Source: an uncultured Nitrospirota bacterium
Lineage (GTDB): Bacteria; Nitrospirota; Nitrospiria; Nitrospirales; UBA8639
DNA length: 64,000 bases
NCBI GenBank assembly: GCA_937139405.1
Contig: CAKZPV010000048.1
Span: 1-64,000 of the forward strand
Reading direction: 5' to 3'
The notes under the pieces: generated by a model
Told to the model about the DNA's origin: nothing
What the model saw: the letters and a program-made list of their open reading frames with translations, nothing else
Databases searched by the model: none
In this document: positions 34,475-43,511 of the stretch, one piece after another
Layout of the letters: each line of letters starts with the position of its first letter
Numbering within the stretch: position 1 is the stretch's first letter
Program-made: the position numbers and the translations under genes

Positions 34475-35188
34475 ATGTCGTATCTGAATTTCCAACGCCT
34501 TTCAGCTATTGATCCACGGAAATTTCAAGCCCAAAAGCCTTATCCCTGGCTCAACCCTGAGGGCTTGTTAAATACTGAAGGACATGAACAACTGCTTGCC
34601 ACTCTTCCAGATGTCTCCTTATTTCAAAGACGTTTCGGAGTCATACGAGCGCATGGCCAACAAAGTCATGACCGTTTCACTCTGGAATACCAAGATGGTC
34701 TTCCCCTGGCACCAGCCTGGAAAACCTTCATTGCCGAATTACAAGGGAAGGAATACCAGACTTTTCTCCATCGGTTATTCAACGTTAATTCATTGGAATT
34801 AACACTTCATTGGCATTACACACCCAATGGCTGTTCTGTTTCACCTCATTGCGATGCCAAGCATAAACTTGGGTCCCATATTTTCTATCTCAATACCGAG
34901 GAGAACTGGGAAGAAAATTGGGGTGGAGAAACCGTCATTCTTGATGATGAAGGTCAGTTTGAGCGTAAATCAGCACCAGCATTTGAAGATTTCAAACATG
35001 CCACTGTCTCCAACGCCAGGGGAAACTACAGTTTATTATTTGCCAGAAAAGGCAATTCCTGGCATGGCGTGAGAGAAATTCAATGTCCCAAAGACCACAT
35101 GCGCAAAGTATTTATCGTCGTGATCAATCGATTCACGTTGCTTGATCGTGCACGGCGGATTTTCATCAAACCCGCCAAAGATTATTAG
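34475..35188 (+). CDS. 2-oxoglutarate/Fe(II) oxygenase
   Basis: 237 residues. The iron site is H-x-D in SPHCDAKHKLGSH (about 124-136) with the distal histidine in NSWHGVREI (about 203), and an arginine follows for 2-oxoglutarate. The middle LTLHWHYTPNG strand and the ENWGGETVIL motif match the prolyl-4-hydroxylase-like superfamily. It starts 9 bases after gpmA and is likely cotranscribed. It may hydroxylate a sugar, an amino acid or a protein; there is no signal peptide. Confidence 0.75.
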   Translation: MSYLNFQRLSAIDPRKFQAQKPYPWLNPEGLLNTEGHEQLLATLPDVSLFQRRFGVIRAHGQQSHDRFTLEYQDGLPLAPAWKTFIAELQGKEYQTFLHRLFNVNSLELTLHWHYTPNGCSVSPHCDAKHKLGSHIFYLNTEENWEENWGGETVILDDEGQFERKSAPAFEDFKHATVSNARGNYSLLFARKGNSWHGVREIQCPKDHMRKVFIVVINRFTLLDRARRIFIKPAKDY

Positions 35189-35252
35189 ACCATGACCTCA
35201 CTCGCCCGCTTGCTACGCAGGCGGATTTCAACCACTCCGCATCTCTGAACTA

Positions 35253-36464
35253 ATGAACAGCAACGAAAAACGGGCTCGCCTATTCCTGATTGTTGCTTCG
35301 ATTTTCTTGACAGCAATCGGAGGAGAAATTGCTTTACGTGTTCTTTCCCATACAGACAGTGATGGCAATGTGTCCGTTGCTGATCGAAGACTTCGACCAT
35401 TTCAATTCCCTATTACGAGTCTGAAAGAGAAACTTGAGCATTACAAAACACAGAAAACGAGTTATACCCATTATGACCCCGATCTTGGTTGGGCCGTGCG
35501 ACCAAACAGCCAATCTGCTAATGGGTTGTACTTTTCCAACAGTGCCGGAGTACGGACCTCCTCCTCTCGTCAAGAAACCAGCCCAAACCCAATGCCTGAC
35601 ATCTTACGCATTGCAATTTTTGGAGACTCTTTTACACATGGAGACGATGTTTCATATGAAGAGAGTTGGGGAGCTGTCATTGAAAAAACCATGAATGCCA
35701 GTGGTCGCCAAGTCGAGGTCATTAATCTTGGAGGACAAGGGTATGCAATAGATCAGGCTTTCCTTCGTTGGAGAAAGCATGGGAAGCCTCTTCAACCACA
35801 CATCGTGATTTTTGGATTTCAAAACTCTAACGTCAAGCGAACGATGAATCTCATACGAATGCTATACAGTCCTGGAACAGGAATAATCTTTACAAAACCG
35901 CGATTCCTCCTAAAGAATGACACGCTGCATCTTCTCAATGTCCCAACCGTTCAACCAGAAAACCTTATTGCTATCTTCAAAGATTTTCAAAATTGGACAT
36001 TGAAAGATCATGAGTTCTTCTATCAAGAAGCCAACTATATTGATCACCCAATATACGCCAGTCGACTTGCTTCGTTTATCATGACGGGTATGACCATTAA
36101 ATTCTCACATAGGAAAAAAGGGTATGACTTTTTTGCCCGCGACTCTATGTCCAGAAAAATCGTGTGGCGAATCATTGAAGAATTTAAACGTGAAGTCGAA
36201 GCAGAAGGGGGAAGATTCATGATTGTCCATCTCCCAACAAAAAAACCAATCAAACGACTACAAAATGGACGGCAACTAAAATATCAAGATCTCCTAGAAG
36301 AATTACAGGCTCACTTTGATCTGATCGACCCAGCACCAGAGCTCATGCAAAAAGCGGATACTTCTTCACTTGATGACTTAATTTCCAATCGCAGCAGTCA
36401 CTATTCCGCTGCCGGTAATCAAATCGTTGGAGAAGTCGTGGCCAACACATTATTGTCAATGTAA
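35253..36464 (+). CDS. membrane-anchored SGNH/GDSL hydrolase
   Basis: 403 residues. It has an N-terminal membrane segment (LFLIVASIFLTAIGGEIALRV, about 10-30) and an SGNH domain: IAIFGDSFTHGDDVS (serine about 126), NLGGQGYAIDQAF (glycine), FGFQNSNVK (asparagine) and NRSSHYSAAGNQIV (histidine near 385). It is probably a periplasmic esterase or transacylase acting on the exported glycan. It follows the oxygenase gene by 64 bases. Its spacing and length resemble the hydrolase at 31245, but sequence similarity is limited to the catalytic blocks. Confidence 0.75.
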   Translation: MNSNEKRARLFLIVASIFLTAIGGEIALRVLSHTDSDGNVSVADRRLRPFQFPITSLKEKLEHYKTQKTSYTHYDPDLGWAVRPNSQSANGLYFSNSAGVRTSSSRQETSPNPMPDILRIAIFGDSFTHGDDVSYEESWGAVIEKTMNASGRQVEVINLGGQGYAIDQAFLRWRKHGKPLQPHIVIFGFQNSNVKRTMNLIRMLYSPGTGIIFTKPRFLLKNDTLHLLNVPTVQPENLIAIFKDFQNWTLKDHEFFYQEANYIDHPIYASRLASFIMTGMTIKFSHRKKGYDFFARDSMSRKIVWRIIEEFKREVEAEGGRFMIVHLPTKKPIKRLQNGRQLKYQDLLEELQAHFDLIDPAPELMQKADTSSLDDLISNRSSHYSAAGNQIVGEVVANTLLSM

Positions 36465-36682
36465 ATCCCAGCAAGAAAATGCTCTTCCATGATCAAACAA
36501 GTCCCTACCCTTTAAAAGATTATCTCGAAAAATAACCAACGGTCGTTGGATGCCCCTGAATCGTCATTCAATCCCTATCTAAGTTGTTTCCAAATACCCA
36601 AGTAACATAAAAATACAACGCACAGGAAGAATTTTCGTAAAGAAGAAAATTGGCAGGAAGTCTCAAAGAACAGATCAAAAAA

Positions 36683-37504
36683 CTAGGAATGGCGAAATCG
36701 ATCAAATAGAGAGGGGTCAATCACTTTCCAATCCTGCTCCAGAAAGGCGCGTTTCATCCATTTGGCCAGAAAGCATAGTTCGACAAAGTTAAAATAGGCC
36801 TGAAAATCAGGGGCTCCCTTCTTAGACAGAGCGGAAAAGAACAAGGATTGATACGGACCCAGCCAACGGGCACAAGCTTTGGCCACTCCGATTCCTAAGA
36901 GTTGGTTTCCGGATAATCCATCAACATCCACCACGCAAATCCGCTCATTCTCTTTTCGAAGGATAAAGTTTTTAAGGACCGGGTCGGTATACTCATCACC
37001 CACCCATACCTGTGGCGGCATCGAATCATGTACCGCAATTTGAAGATCAGAATAGGCGTCTTGAGTTAAGACATTAATTTGGTGAAGAAAGCGAAGATCC
37101 TGAACGAGTCTTCCAGGGAAAGACGATTCTTTTGTATTCAGTAATATAGGGTTGTTGCCATATATTGTGGCGTAAAATTCCGCTAGTTTCAGAACAAAGT
37201 GTTCATCAACAGATCGCACAGAAGTACCTTCAACATATTCGAGCCAAATCTCATGTTCGTATCGAGCGACAACCGGCGGAAAATAGCCACTTTCTCTATA
37301 ATCATCGAGGTGCTGTTCAATTTCAGTGGCCAAAAAAGAATCGCATAGAATGAGTCGCTTAAATCGGTGTCCATTGACCGTGACAAAATAGATGCCTTTG
37401 GCTTTTTGCAGTCTAGTACCAAACAATCGCGAAAGGAAATATTTAACCCGTTTCAAAAAAAATGGAGAGGACTGCTGAATAGATCGACTCAAATCCATCA
37501 TCAA
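36683..37504 (-). CDS. kinase-like protein (LPS-kinase / APH fold)
   Basis: 273 residues. It starts with three consecutive methionines. The C-terminal part has a kinase-type metal and catalytic pair: DEYTDPVLKNFIL (aspartate-asparagine spacing of a catalytic loop) and ICVVDVDGLSG for the metal aspartate. The nucleotide part is weak (RFKRLILCDS, then IWLEYVEG as hinge). It resembles small WaaP/RfaY-like kinases of LPS core loci. It is convergent with the SGNH gene and divergent from the GT2 gene. Function beyond kinase fold is not supported. Confidence 0.5.
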   Translation of the reverse strand: MMMDLSRSIQQSSPFFLKRVKYFLSRLFGTRLQKAKGIYFVTVNGHRFKRLILCDSFLATEIEQHLDDYRESGYFPPVVARYEHEIWLEYVEGTSVRSVDEHFVLKLAEFYATIYGNNPILLNTKESSFPGRLVQDLRFLHQINVLTQDAYSDLQIAVHDSMPPQVWVGDEYTDPVLKNFILRKENERICVVDVDGLSGNQLLGIGVAKACARWLGPYQSLFFSALSKKGAPDFQAYFNFVELCFLAKWMKRAFLEQDWKVIDPSLFDRFRHS

Positions 37505-37810
37505 GAATTTCTCAAGACCGCAAAACCGGAAAAAACTTGCTTATGGCAATTACGTGATAGGTTGTATAAGATTTGCCGGCCATTCATAGAGACCATGGAA
37601 GAGAAGAGGCATGGCGATCATCCTATTTCTCAACCATGCAATTGTAGCAAACACGTGGCATCTGACAATACACATGATCATGGGAGTCTTTAGGTCATAA
37701 ACATGGTTACATCTAATCTTTCAAACGAACATTTCAATAACACGATAAAGCCTTGAGGCATATAATGAGGCACAGGCTCATACACCAATAGAGTTATTCT
37801 ACTCTCCACC
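37505..37810. other. divergent intergenic region
   Basis: 306 bases between the kinase-like gene and the GT2 gene. The sequence is AT-rich near the GT2 start, but I find no inverted repeat or named motif. Confidence 0.4.
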
Positions 37811-38833
37811 ATGGTCGATTCCAAAAACCCGAAAGTCACCGTTTTTATTCCCGTCTACAACCGAGAGCTATATATCGGTGAGGCCATTGAGAGTATTCTT
37901 GCTCAAACATTTTCAGATTTTGAAATCCTTTTGGTCGATGATGGGTCGACGGACAACAGCGTAGATAGAATCCGTTCCTACACGGATTCACGAATTCGAC
38001 TCGTCTGCAATGAAAAAAATTTTGGCATTCCCAAAACCCGAAACAAAGGAGTCGAACTTGCTCGCGGGGAGTATATGGCCATGCTGGATAGTGACGACCG
38101 TGCCTACCCTCAGCGCCTCGAAAAACAGATAGCCTTTTTAGATGACCATCAAGAATATGCCCAGGTAGGAAGCTGGTGCCGCATGATGGATGCGCAAGGA
38201 CGTATTTTAGAGAAAGTAAAACGGCAACCAGCGCTAGCAGATGACATTCATGCGCAATTTTTGTTTCGGTGTGCCATGAGCAACCGTTCGATTATGGCAA
38301 GGACCGCTATTTTGCAAGAATATGGATATCGCAACGATTTCCCACGCTGCCAAGACTATGAGCTCCATGTCCGTCTTGCTAAAAAGTTTAAACTCGGCAA
38401 CATTCCGGAATGCCTAGTCTATGGCCGAATTCACCCACAGCAAATTACAGAACAAACGACAGACCTCGGCGATACAAAAAAGCATGAGATTATCAGTGGG
38501 CAACTCCATGAATTAGGCATAACGTTTTCTCAGGAAGACCTGGAGCCCCACCTAACTCTCTCTCGTATGCGAAAATCTCATTTCGTCCCTGATGCTAACT
38601 ATCTCCAATGGGCGAGAGAATGGCTAGAACGATTACAACAGGCCAACGCTCAAACTCACCGTTATGCCGAACCTGCATTTTCTCATGCGCTCAGTCAAAA
38701 ATGGCTCCAAGCCTGCTGGACTGCTCGAAAAAAAATGGGTTGGACCATTGGAAAATACTTCTTTAGTTCGGCATTGAGTAAACATGTATTTTCAACTCTA
38801 CCAAAACAATTATTTCCTAAAAAGAATTCATAG
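37811..38833 (+). CDS. family 2 glycosyltransferase
   Basis: 340 residues. The GT2 fold is clear: VTVFIPVYNRELYIGEAIESIL (about 10-31, nucleotide-binding strand), LLVDDGSTDNSVDRI, NFGIPKTRNKGVELA and the metal motif MLDSDDRAYPQRLEKQ (D-x-D at 95-97). A second part, RFPR-like NDFPRCQDYELHVRLAKKF, gives the catalytic aspartate region (ED-like QDYE). It adds a sugar from a nucleotide donor in the cytoplasm. The next gene, a GT4 enzyme, follows on the same strand. Confidence 0.88.
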   Translation: MVDSKNPKVTVFIPVYNRELYIGEAIESILAQTFSDFEILLVDDGSTDNSVDRIRSYTDSRIRLVCNEKNFGIPKTRNKGVELARGEYMAMLDSDDRAYPQRLEKQIAFLDDHQEYAQVGSWCRMMDAQGRILEKVKRQPALADDIHAQFLFRCAMSNRSIMARTAILQEYGYRNDFPRCQDYELHVRLAKKFKLGNIPECLVYGRIHPQQITEQTTDLGDTKKHEIISGQLHELGITFSQEDLEPHLTLSRMRKSHFVPDANYLQWAREWLERLQQANAQTHRYAEPAFSHALSQKWLQACWTARKKMGWTIGKYFFSSALSKHVFSTLPKQLFPKKNS

Positions 38834-38900
38834 ACCTGTAACATTCATTATGACGTTTCTTGCTTAAGACCAATTCTGTTCGCACAGGGCAACGAAAGGC

Positions 38901-40121
38901 ATTAAGATCAACAACCATTCTCTCACGCATCCCAAACATCTCGCAATCTTTATCCCCTCGTTGGAGGGAGGAGGTGTTGCACGAGTGATGCTTCATTTGG
39001 CAGGGGCCTTTGTCACATCTGGACACCAGGTTGACCTTCTTCTGTGCCAACCTAAAGGAGCCTTTCTCGACACCGTTCCGCCCTCTATCAATGTAGTTGC
39101 CTTAAAACCCTCGCAAAATTTGTTTAGCCGCCTTCATGTGCTCATAGCAAATCCCAGGTTAGCTCTCACTCTCCTCCTGCCAATTCTGTTGCCAAAAAAA
39201 CCACCTAAAACCATTCGCTATCTTTCTGATTTGACTGCCTACCTGGTTCGAGAACAGCCTGATGCTCTCCTTTCAGCCAAAACCCACGCCAACCTTGTGG
39301 CGATTTGGGCCAAACAAAGTGCTGATGTTCGAACTCGAATTGTCGTTAGCGAACGATCCACGATGTCCACAGTTATTCAAAATTCTAGAAAATGGCGCTG
39401 GCGCTTTGCGAGGCCTTTAATACGAAAAGTGTACCCACATGCTCATCTCGTGATTGCTGTCTCTCACGGCGTCGCTGAAGATATCTCGGCTTGCACAGGT
39501 CTTTCCCAAAAACGGATTTCCACCATCTACAATCCCATGCTCATTGAGCACATCCAAGCCCAATCAATCCTGCCCATTTCCCATTCTTGGTTAAATAATA
39601 AAGAAATCCCCATCATCTTAGCCGTCGGTCGATTGGTTCCCGCCAAAGACTTTTCTACGCTTTTAAAGGCATTTGCCTATATTCATGCCAAACGCCCCGC
39701 GCGACTCATCATTCTTGGTGAAGGCCGCGAACGGCCAACTCTCGAAAAACTCGCAGAGGAATTAGGGATTGCATCTAATCTCTCATTGCCCGGATTTGAG
39801 GACAATCCCTATGCATTCATGGCACAAGCAAGTGTCTTTGTTTTATCATCGCGCTTGGAAGGCCTTCCCAATGCACTACTTGAAGCCCTTGCATGTGGGT
39901 GCCCGGTTGTCAGCACAAATTGTCGTAGCGGCCCACAAGAAATTTTGGACAATGGAACCTTTGGCACATTAGTTCCCGTTGGAGATGACAAGGCCTTAGC
40001 TGCAGCCATCCTTCGTACATTGGAACATCCCCCAAATACAGAAAAACTTCGGGCACGGGCAGCAGAATTTGACATCGATGCAATTGCAGCGCAATACCTT
40101 CAGACCTTACTTCCGCAATAA
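38901..40121 (+). CDS. family 4 glycosyltransferase with uncertain start
   Basis: The first standard start codon in frame is TTG at 38961, but that would cut off the first Rossmann strand LAIFIPSLEGGG, which is encoded just upstream. Between the in-frame stop TAA at 38865 and 38961 the only near-cognate codons are ATT (38901) and ATC (38907); I place the start at ATT 38901, giving 406 residues. An ATG at 38850 is in frame but is followed by that TAA after five codons. GT4 motifs are clear: VARVMLHLAGAF, VVSERST, VIAVSHGVAEDI, ILAVGRLVPAKDFSTLLKAF, LPGFEDNPYAFMAQASVFVLSSRLEGLPNALLEALACG. A sequencing error or loss of the start codon is possible. Confidence 0.75.
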   Translation: MKINNHSLTHPKHLAIFIPSLEGGGVARVMLHLAGAFVTSGHQVDLLLCQPKGAFLDTVPPSINVVALKPSQNLFSRLHVLIANPRLALTLLLPILLPKKPPKTIRYLSDLTAYLVREQPDALLSAKTHANLVAIWAKQSADVRTRIVVSERSTMSTVIQNSRKWRWRFARPLIRKVYPHAHLVIAVSHGVAEDISACTGLSQKRISTIYNPMLIEHIQAQSILPISHSWLNNKEIPIILAVGRLVPAKDFSTLLKAFAYIHAKRPARLIILGEGRERPTLEKLAEELGIASNLSLPGFEDNPYAFMAQASVFVLSSRLEGLPNALLEALACGCPVVSTNCRSGPQEILDNGTFGTLVPVGDDKALAAAILRTLEHPPNTEKLRARAAEFDIDAIAAQYLQTLLPQ

Positions 40122-40159
40122 ATCTTAACTTCGTTCTCTTTTGAGAGGAATGCCCGGCT

Positions 40160-42118
40160 GTGTGCGGAATTTGCGGTTTCTTCAATCCACATCATCTGAC
40201 TTCAAATGAATGGATGCAATCCGTTTCGCATCAGATGACTGATGCGCTTGTACATCGTGGCCCTGATGATGTCGGAATTTGGACTGATCCCAAGGCAGGA
40301 GTAGCTATGGGACACAGACGTCTTTCTATTCAAGATCTTTCGAGCGAAGGACATCAGCCCATGACATCAGCCTGCCGTCGCTTCGTGATGAGCTATAACG
40401 GCGAAATTTATAATTTCCAAATAATGCGCAAAACACTTGAGCGGGATGGGTTTCAATTCCGAGGTCATTCAGATACTGAAGTGCTTCTTGGAGCCATAAC
40501 AGAATGGGGTCTTGAGAAAACCCTCGAGCAAATTATTGGCATGTTTGCTATTGCGATATGGGACAGAGAGAGAGAGGCCCTCACATTAGTTCGAGATCCT
40601 GTTGGGAAGAAACCATTGTACTACGGGTGGTGTCATAATACTTTTCTCTTTGGATCAGAGCTCAAAGCACTACGTACGCATCCTGAATTTGACGCACCGA
40701 TTGATCCAAATGCTCTTGGTCTCTTTATCAAATACTCCTGGGTGCCAACGCCTTTTTGCATTTATCAGGGCATTCGCAAACTCCCGCCAGGACACCTAAT
40801 CACGATCAACTCCAAAAGCGCATTGGAGAATTCGATCCCCCGTTCGTATTGGTCAGCACGAACCGTTGCTGAAAATGGTGAGCGAATGCCATTCACCGGT
40901 TCTTTGGAAGATGGCACCGACGCCCTAGAAAAGCTGTTGCAACATGTCGTGAGTTGTCGAATGATCGCCGATGTCAGCCTAGGGGCTTTATTATCGGGAG
41001 GATTTGACTCCACCATGGTCGTGGCCATGATGCAAGCCATCAGTCCTCGGCCCATCAAGACCTTCTCCATTGGGTTTTGGGAATCGCAATATAATGAAGC
41101 CCAACATGCTCAGGAAATCGCTCGCCACCTTGGAACCGATCACACTGAACTCTATATTTCACCAAAGGATGCTCAAGCCGTTATTCCTGAGCTCCCCAAA
41201 ATTTACGATGAACCCTTTGCCGACTCCTCTCAAATACCAACCGTACTACTTTCAAGATTAGCTCGACAGAACGTTCAGGTCGCACTCAGTGGAGACGGGG
41301 GCGATGAACTCTTTGCTGGATATACCAAATATCCTGAATGCCTCAAACGCTGGAAAACCTGGGGGGACAGGCCTCTCTGGCTTCGCCGACGGATGGCTGA
41401 AGGCATGACATCCATCGGGAAAACGAGCTGGAATCTATTAGGGGCGCCAAGAAATTCACCAACTGATGAAATACCTCAATGGCAAAAATTCTTCGGGAGG
41501 GTAGAAAAAAAATCTCGGTGGATTGCTGCAACCAGCCCGGTAAATCTCGTCGCCCTAAGACACGCTCGATGCAGACGAATTCAAGATTATGTTCTCCATG
41601 CAAAAGAAAAAAAGTGTCTGCTGACCAACCCAAAGGATTGGGCAGAAGTATCAAATCCCGTTCAAGGCATGATGCATTTAGACTTCGTGACATTTCTGAC
41701 CGATGACATCCTGGTTAAAGTCGATCGCGCCAGTATGTCGGTCGGCCTGGAGGTTCGCTGTCCATTACTGGACACCCGGCTTGTCGAATTTGCCTGGAGT
41801 CTCCCCCTTTCTATGCGGTTACAGGGTAACAAGGGGAAAATTATCCTCCGAAACGTACTGAAACGATACGTTCCTCCTGAACTGACCGAACGCCCAAAGA
41901 AAGGCTTCGCCGTACCAGTCTCGGAATGGATCAAAGGCCCATTACGCGATTGGGCAGAACATTTATTGGATAAAACACGCATACGTGATCAAGGCTTACT
42001 GGAACCAGAAACGGTGCATCGCGCTTGGCAACAACACCTTTCAGGATGGCAAGACTATGATACCCTCCTATGGAGTCTCCTCATGTTTCAGGCATGGCAC
42101 GAAGAAACCATTCAATGA
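40160..42118 (+). CDS. asnB: asparagine synthase (glutamine-hydrolysing)
   Basis: 652 residues, GTG start with GAGAGGA about 10 bases upstream. The glutaminase nucleophile is Cys2 in MCGICGFF, followed by HRGPDDVGIW and GHRRLSIQDLS and the SYNGEIYN motif of the class II amidotransferase domain. The synthetase half has the ATP-binding loop LLSGGFDSTMV and the DGGDELFAGY motif. It lies between a GT4 gene and a UDP-sugar epimerase gene. In glycan loci AsnB paralogues often amidate uronic acids rather than make asparagine; the neighbouring UXS-like gene uses UDP-glucuronate, so amidation of a uronic acid is plausible. That is inference. Confidence 0.87.
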   Translation: MCGICGFFNPHHLTSNEWMQSVSHQMTDALVHRGPDDVGIWTDPKAGVAMGHRRLSIQDLSSEGHQPMTSACRRFVMSYNGEIYNFQIMRKTLERDGFQFRGHSDTEVLLGAITEWGLEKTLEQIIGMFAIAIWDREREALTLVRDPVGKKPLYYGWCHNTFLFGSELKALRTHPEFDAPIDPNALGLFIKYSWVPTPFCIYQGIRKLPPGHLITINSKSALENSIPRSYWSARTVAENGERMPFTGSLEDGTDALEKLLQHVVSCRMIADVSLGALLSGGFDSTMVVAMMQAISPRPIKTFSIGFWESQYNEAQHAQEIARHLGTDHTELYISPKDAQAVIPELPKIYDEPFADSSQIPTVLLSRLARQNVQVALSGDGGDELFAGYTKYPECLKRWKTWGDRPLWLRRRMAEGMTSIGKTSWNLLGAPRNSPTDEIPQWQKFFGRVEKKSRWIAATSPVNLVALRHARCRRIQDYVLHAKEKKCLLTNPKDWAEVSNPVQGMMHLDFVTFLTDDILVKVDRASMSVGLEVRCPLLDTRLVEFAWSLPLSMRLQGNKGKIILRNVLKRYVPPELTERPKKGFAVPVSEWIKGPLRDWAEHLLDKTRIRDQGLLEPETVHRAWQQHLSGWQDYDTLLWSLLMFQAWHEETIQ

Positions 42119-42423
42119 CGATGCTCTTGACCAAGTTAACATGGGGGAGTTCCCCTGAATGTTGCTCTTTTGAGAAATATGATCATTTGGTGAAAAAACA
42201 TCATTTCCAGGCTTCGTTCTTTAATCCCCTCCTCTAGATTTCTTTCAAAAAATGCGGTATGGTTTGTACTTACTCCTACCGCAATTCCAAAGAAAAATCA
42301 GTCTATTATTTCCTATGTACTTTTTACGCCTAGCCCCCCTTATTACATCTTTATTGGCTAGAACCACTATTTGCAAATTTGAAGAGTCAATAATCGTAGC
42401 ATCAATATCTTAAAGGAGGCAGT
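42119..42423. other. intergenic region before the UXS-like gene
   Basis: 305 bases, AT-rich, between asnB and the epimerase gene on the same strand. It ends in a strong ribosome binding site, AAAGGAGG (42412-42419), 4 bases before the GTG start. No other element is clear. Confidence 0.5.
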
Positions 42424-43428
42424 GTGAGAATTCTGATTACGGGGGGAGCTGGATTTCTAGGAAGCCATTTATGTGAAGAATTGCTTAAGGAAGGGCATCA
42501 GGTTATTGGGCTTGATAATTTCATTACAGGAAAACCAGAAAATATTAGTCACCTACTCGGCAACAAGAACTTTTCCTTTCTGGAATATAACGTCTGTGAT
42601 TTTTTACACGTTGACGGCTCGCTTGATGCCGTGATGCATTTTGCTTCACCAGCCAGTCCACAAGATTATTTAGAATTCCCTATTGCCACCATGAAAGTAG
42701 GAGCTCATGGCACGCACAAGGCATTGGGCTTGGCCAAAGCAAAGCAAGCGCGGTTTCTCGTAGCCAGCACATCAGAAGTCTACGGAGACCCTCTCGTAAA
42801 TCCCCAACCCGAAACGTATTGGGGGAATGTCAATCCCATTAGCCCTCGCGGGGTTTATGACGAAGCCAAACGTTTTGGAGAAGCCCTGACGATGGCCTAT
42901 CATCGAGTCCATGGCCTCGATACCAGAATGGTAAGAATTTTCAATACCTATGGTCCGCGAATGCGGCCTGGTGATGGACGTGTCGTATCAAATTTCATCG
43001 TGCAGGCATTACAGAACAAACCCCTCTCTGTCTATGGTGATGGTTCACAAACCCGCAGCTTCTGCTACGTCGACGATTTAGTCCGAGGTATTATTAAACT
43101 TCTCCTTGCTCCACCTCATGATCAACGAACAGATAAGCAATTTCAGCGTGATGTCCAATTTGGACGCATAGCAACCAACCATGAATCAGTACATAATCCG
43201 GTCAACATTGGGAATCCAAATGAATTGACCGTATTAGATATTGCAAAAATGGTCTTGGAGAAAACTCAATCGACTAGTCAAATTGAGTTTCTTCCCCTTC
43301 CCATTGATGACCCAAAAGTCCGCCGTCCTAATATCGAAAAGGCAAAAATGTTGTTGAAGTGGGAACCACTGATCTCATTAGAAGAAGGGTTAAAGAAAAC
43401 CATCGCCTATTTCAAAGAAATTCTTTAA
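42424..43428 (+). CDS. UDP-glucuronate decarboxylase-like (UDP-xylose synthase family)
   Basis: 334 residues, GTG start after AAAGGAGG. The extended SDR motifs are [14 protein letters not shown] (2-15), [27 protein letters not shown] and the catalytic YDEAKRFGE (Y about 147). [19 protein letters not shown] and [19 protein letters not shown] are typical of UDP-xylose synthase, which decarboxylates UDP-glucuronate to UDP-xylose. An insertion of about 25 residues lies around 228-255, between APPHDQR and NPVNIGNP, where family members go almost directly from the helix to PVNIGNP. It is likely to supply a nucleotide sugar to the glycosyltransferases nearby. Confidence 0.82.
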   Translation: MRILITGGAGFLGSHLCEELLKEGHQVIGLDNFITGKPENISHLLGNKNFSFLEYNVCDFLHVDGSLDAVMHFASPASPQDYLEFPIATMKVGAHGTHKALGLAKAKQARFLVASTSEVYGDPLVNPQPETYWGNVNPISPRGVYDEAKRFGEALTMAYHRVHGLDTRMVRIFNTYGPRMRPGDGRVVSNFIVQALQNKPLSVYGDGSQTRSFCYVDDLVRGIIKLLLAPPHDQRTDKQFQRDVQFGRIATNHESVHNPVNIGNPNELTVLDIAKMVLEKTQSTSQIEFLPLPIDDPKVRRPNIEKAKMLLKWEPLISLEEGLKKTIAYFKEIL

Positions 43429-43511
43429 ATGATTTTCATACGTAACCTACACTTAGTGCCTAAAAAAATTCTATTGAAGAAAGTCCCCTTTTATTGCAAG
43501 GAGTCAAAAAG

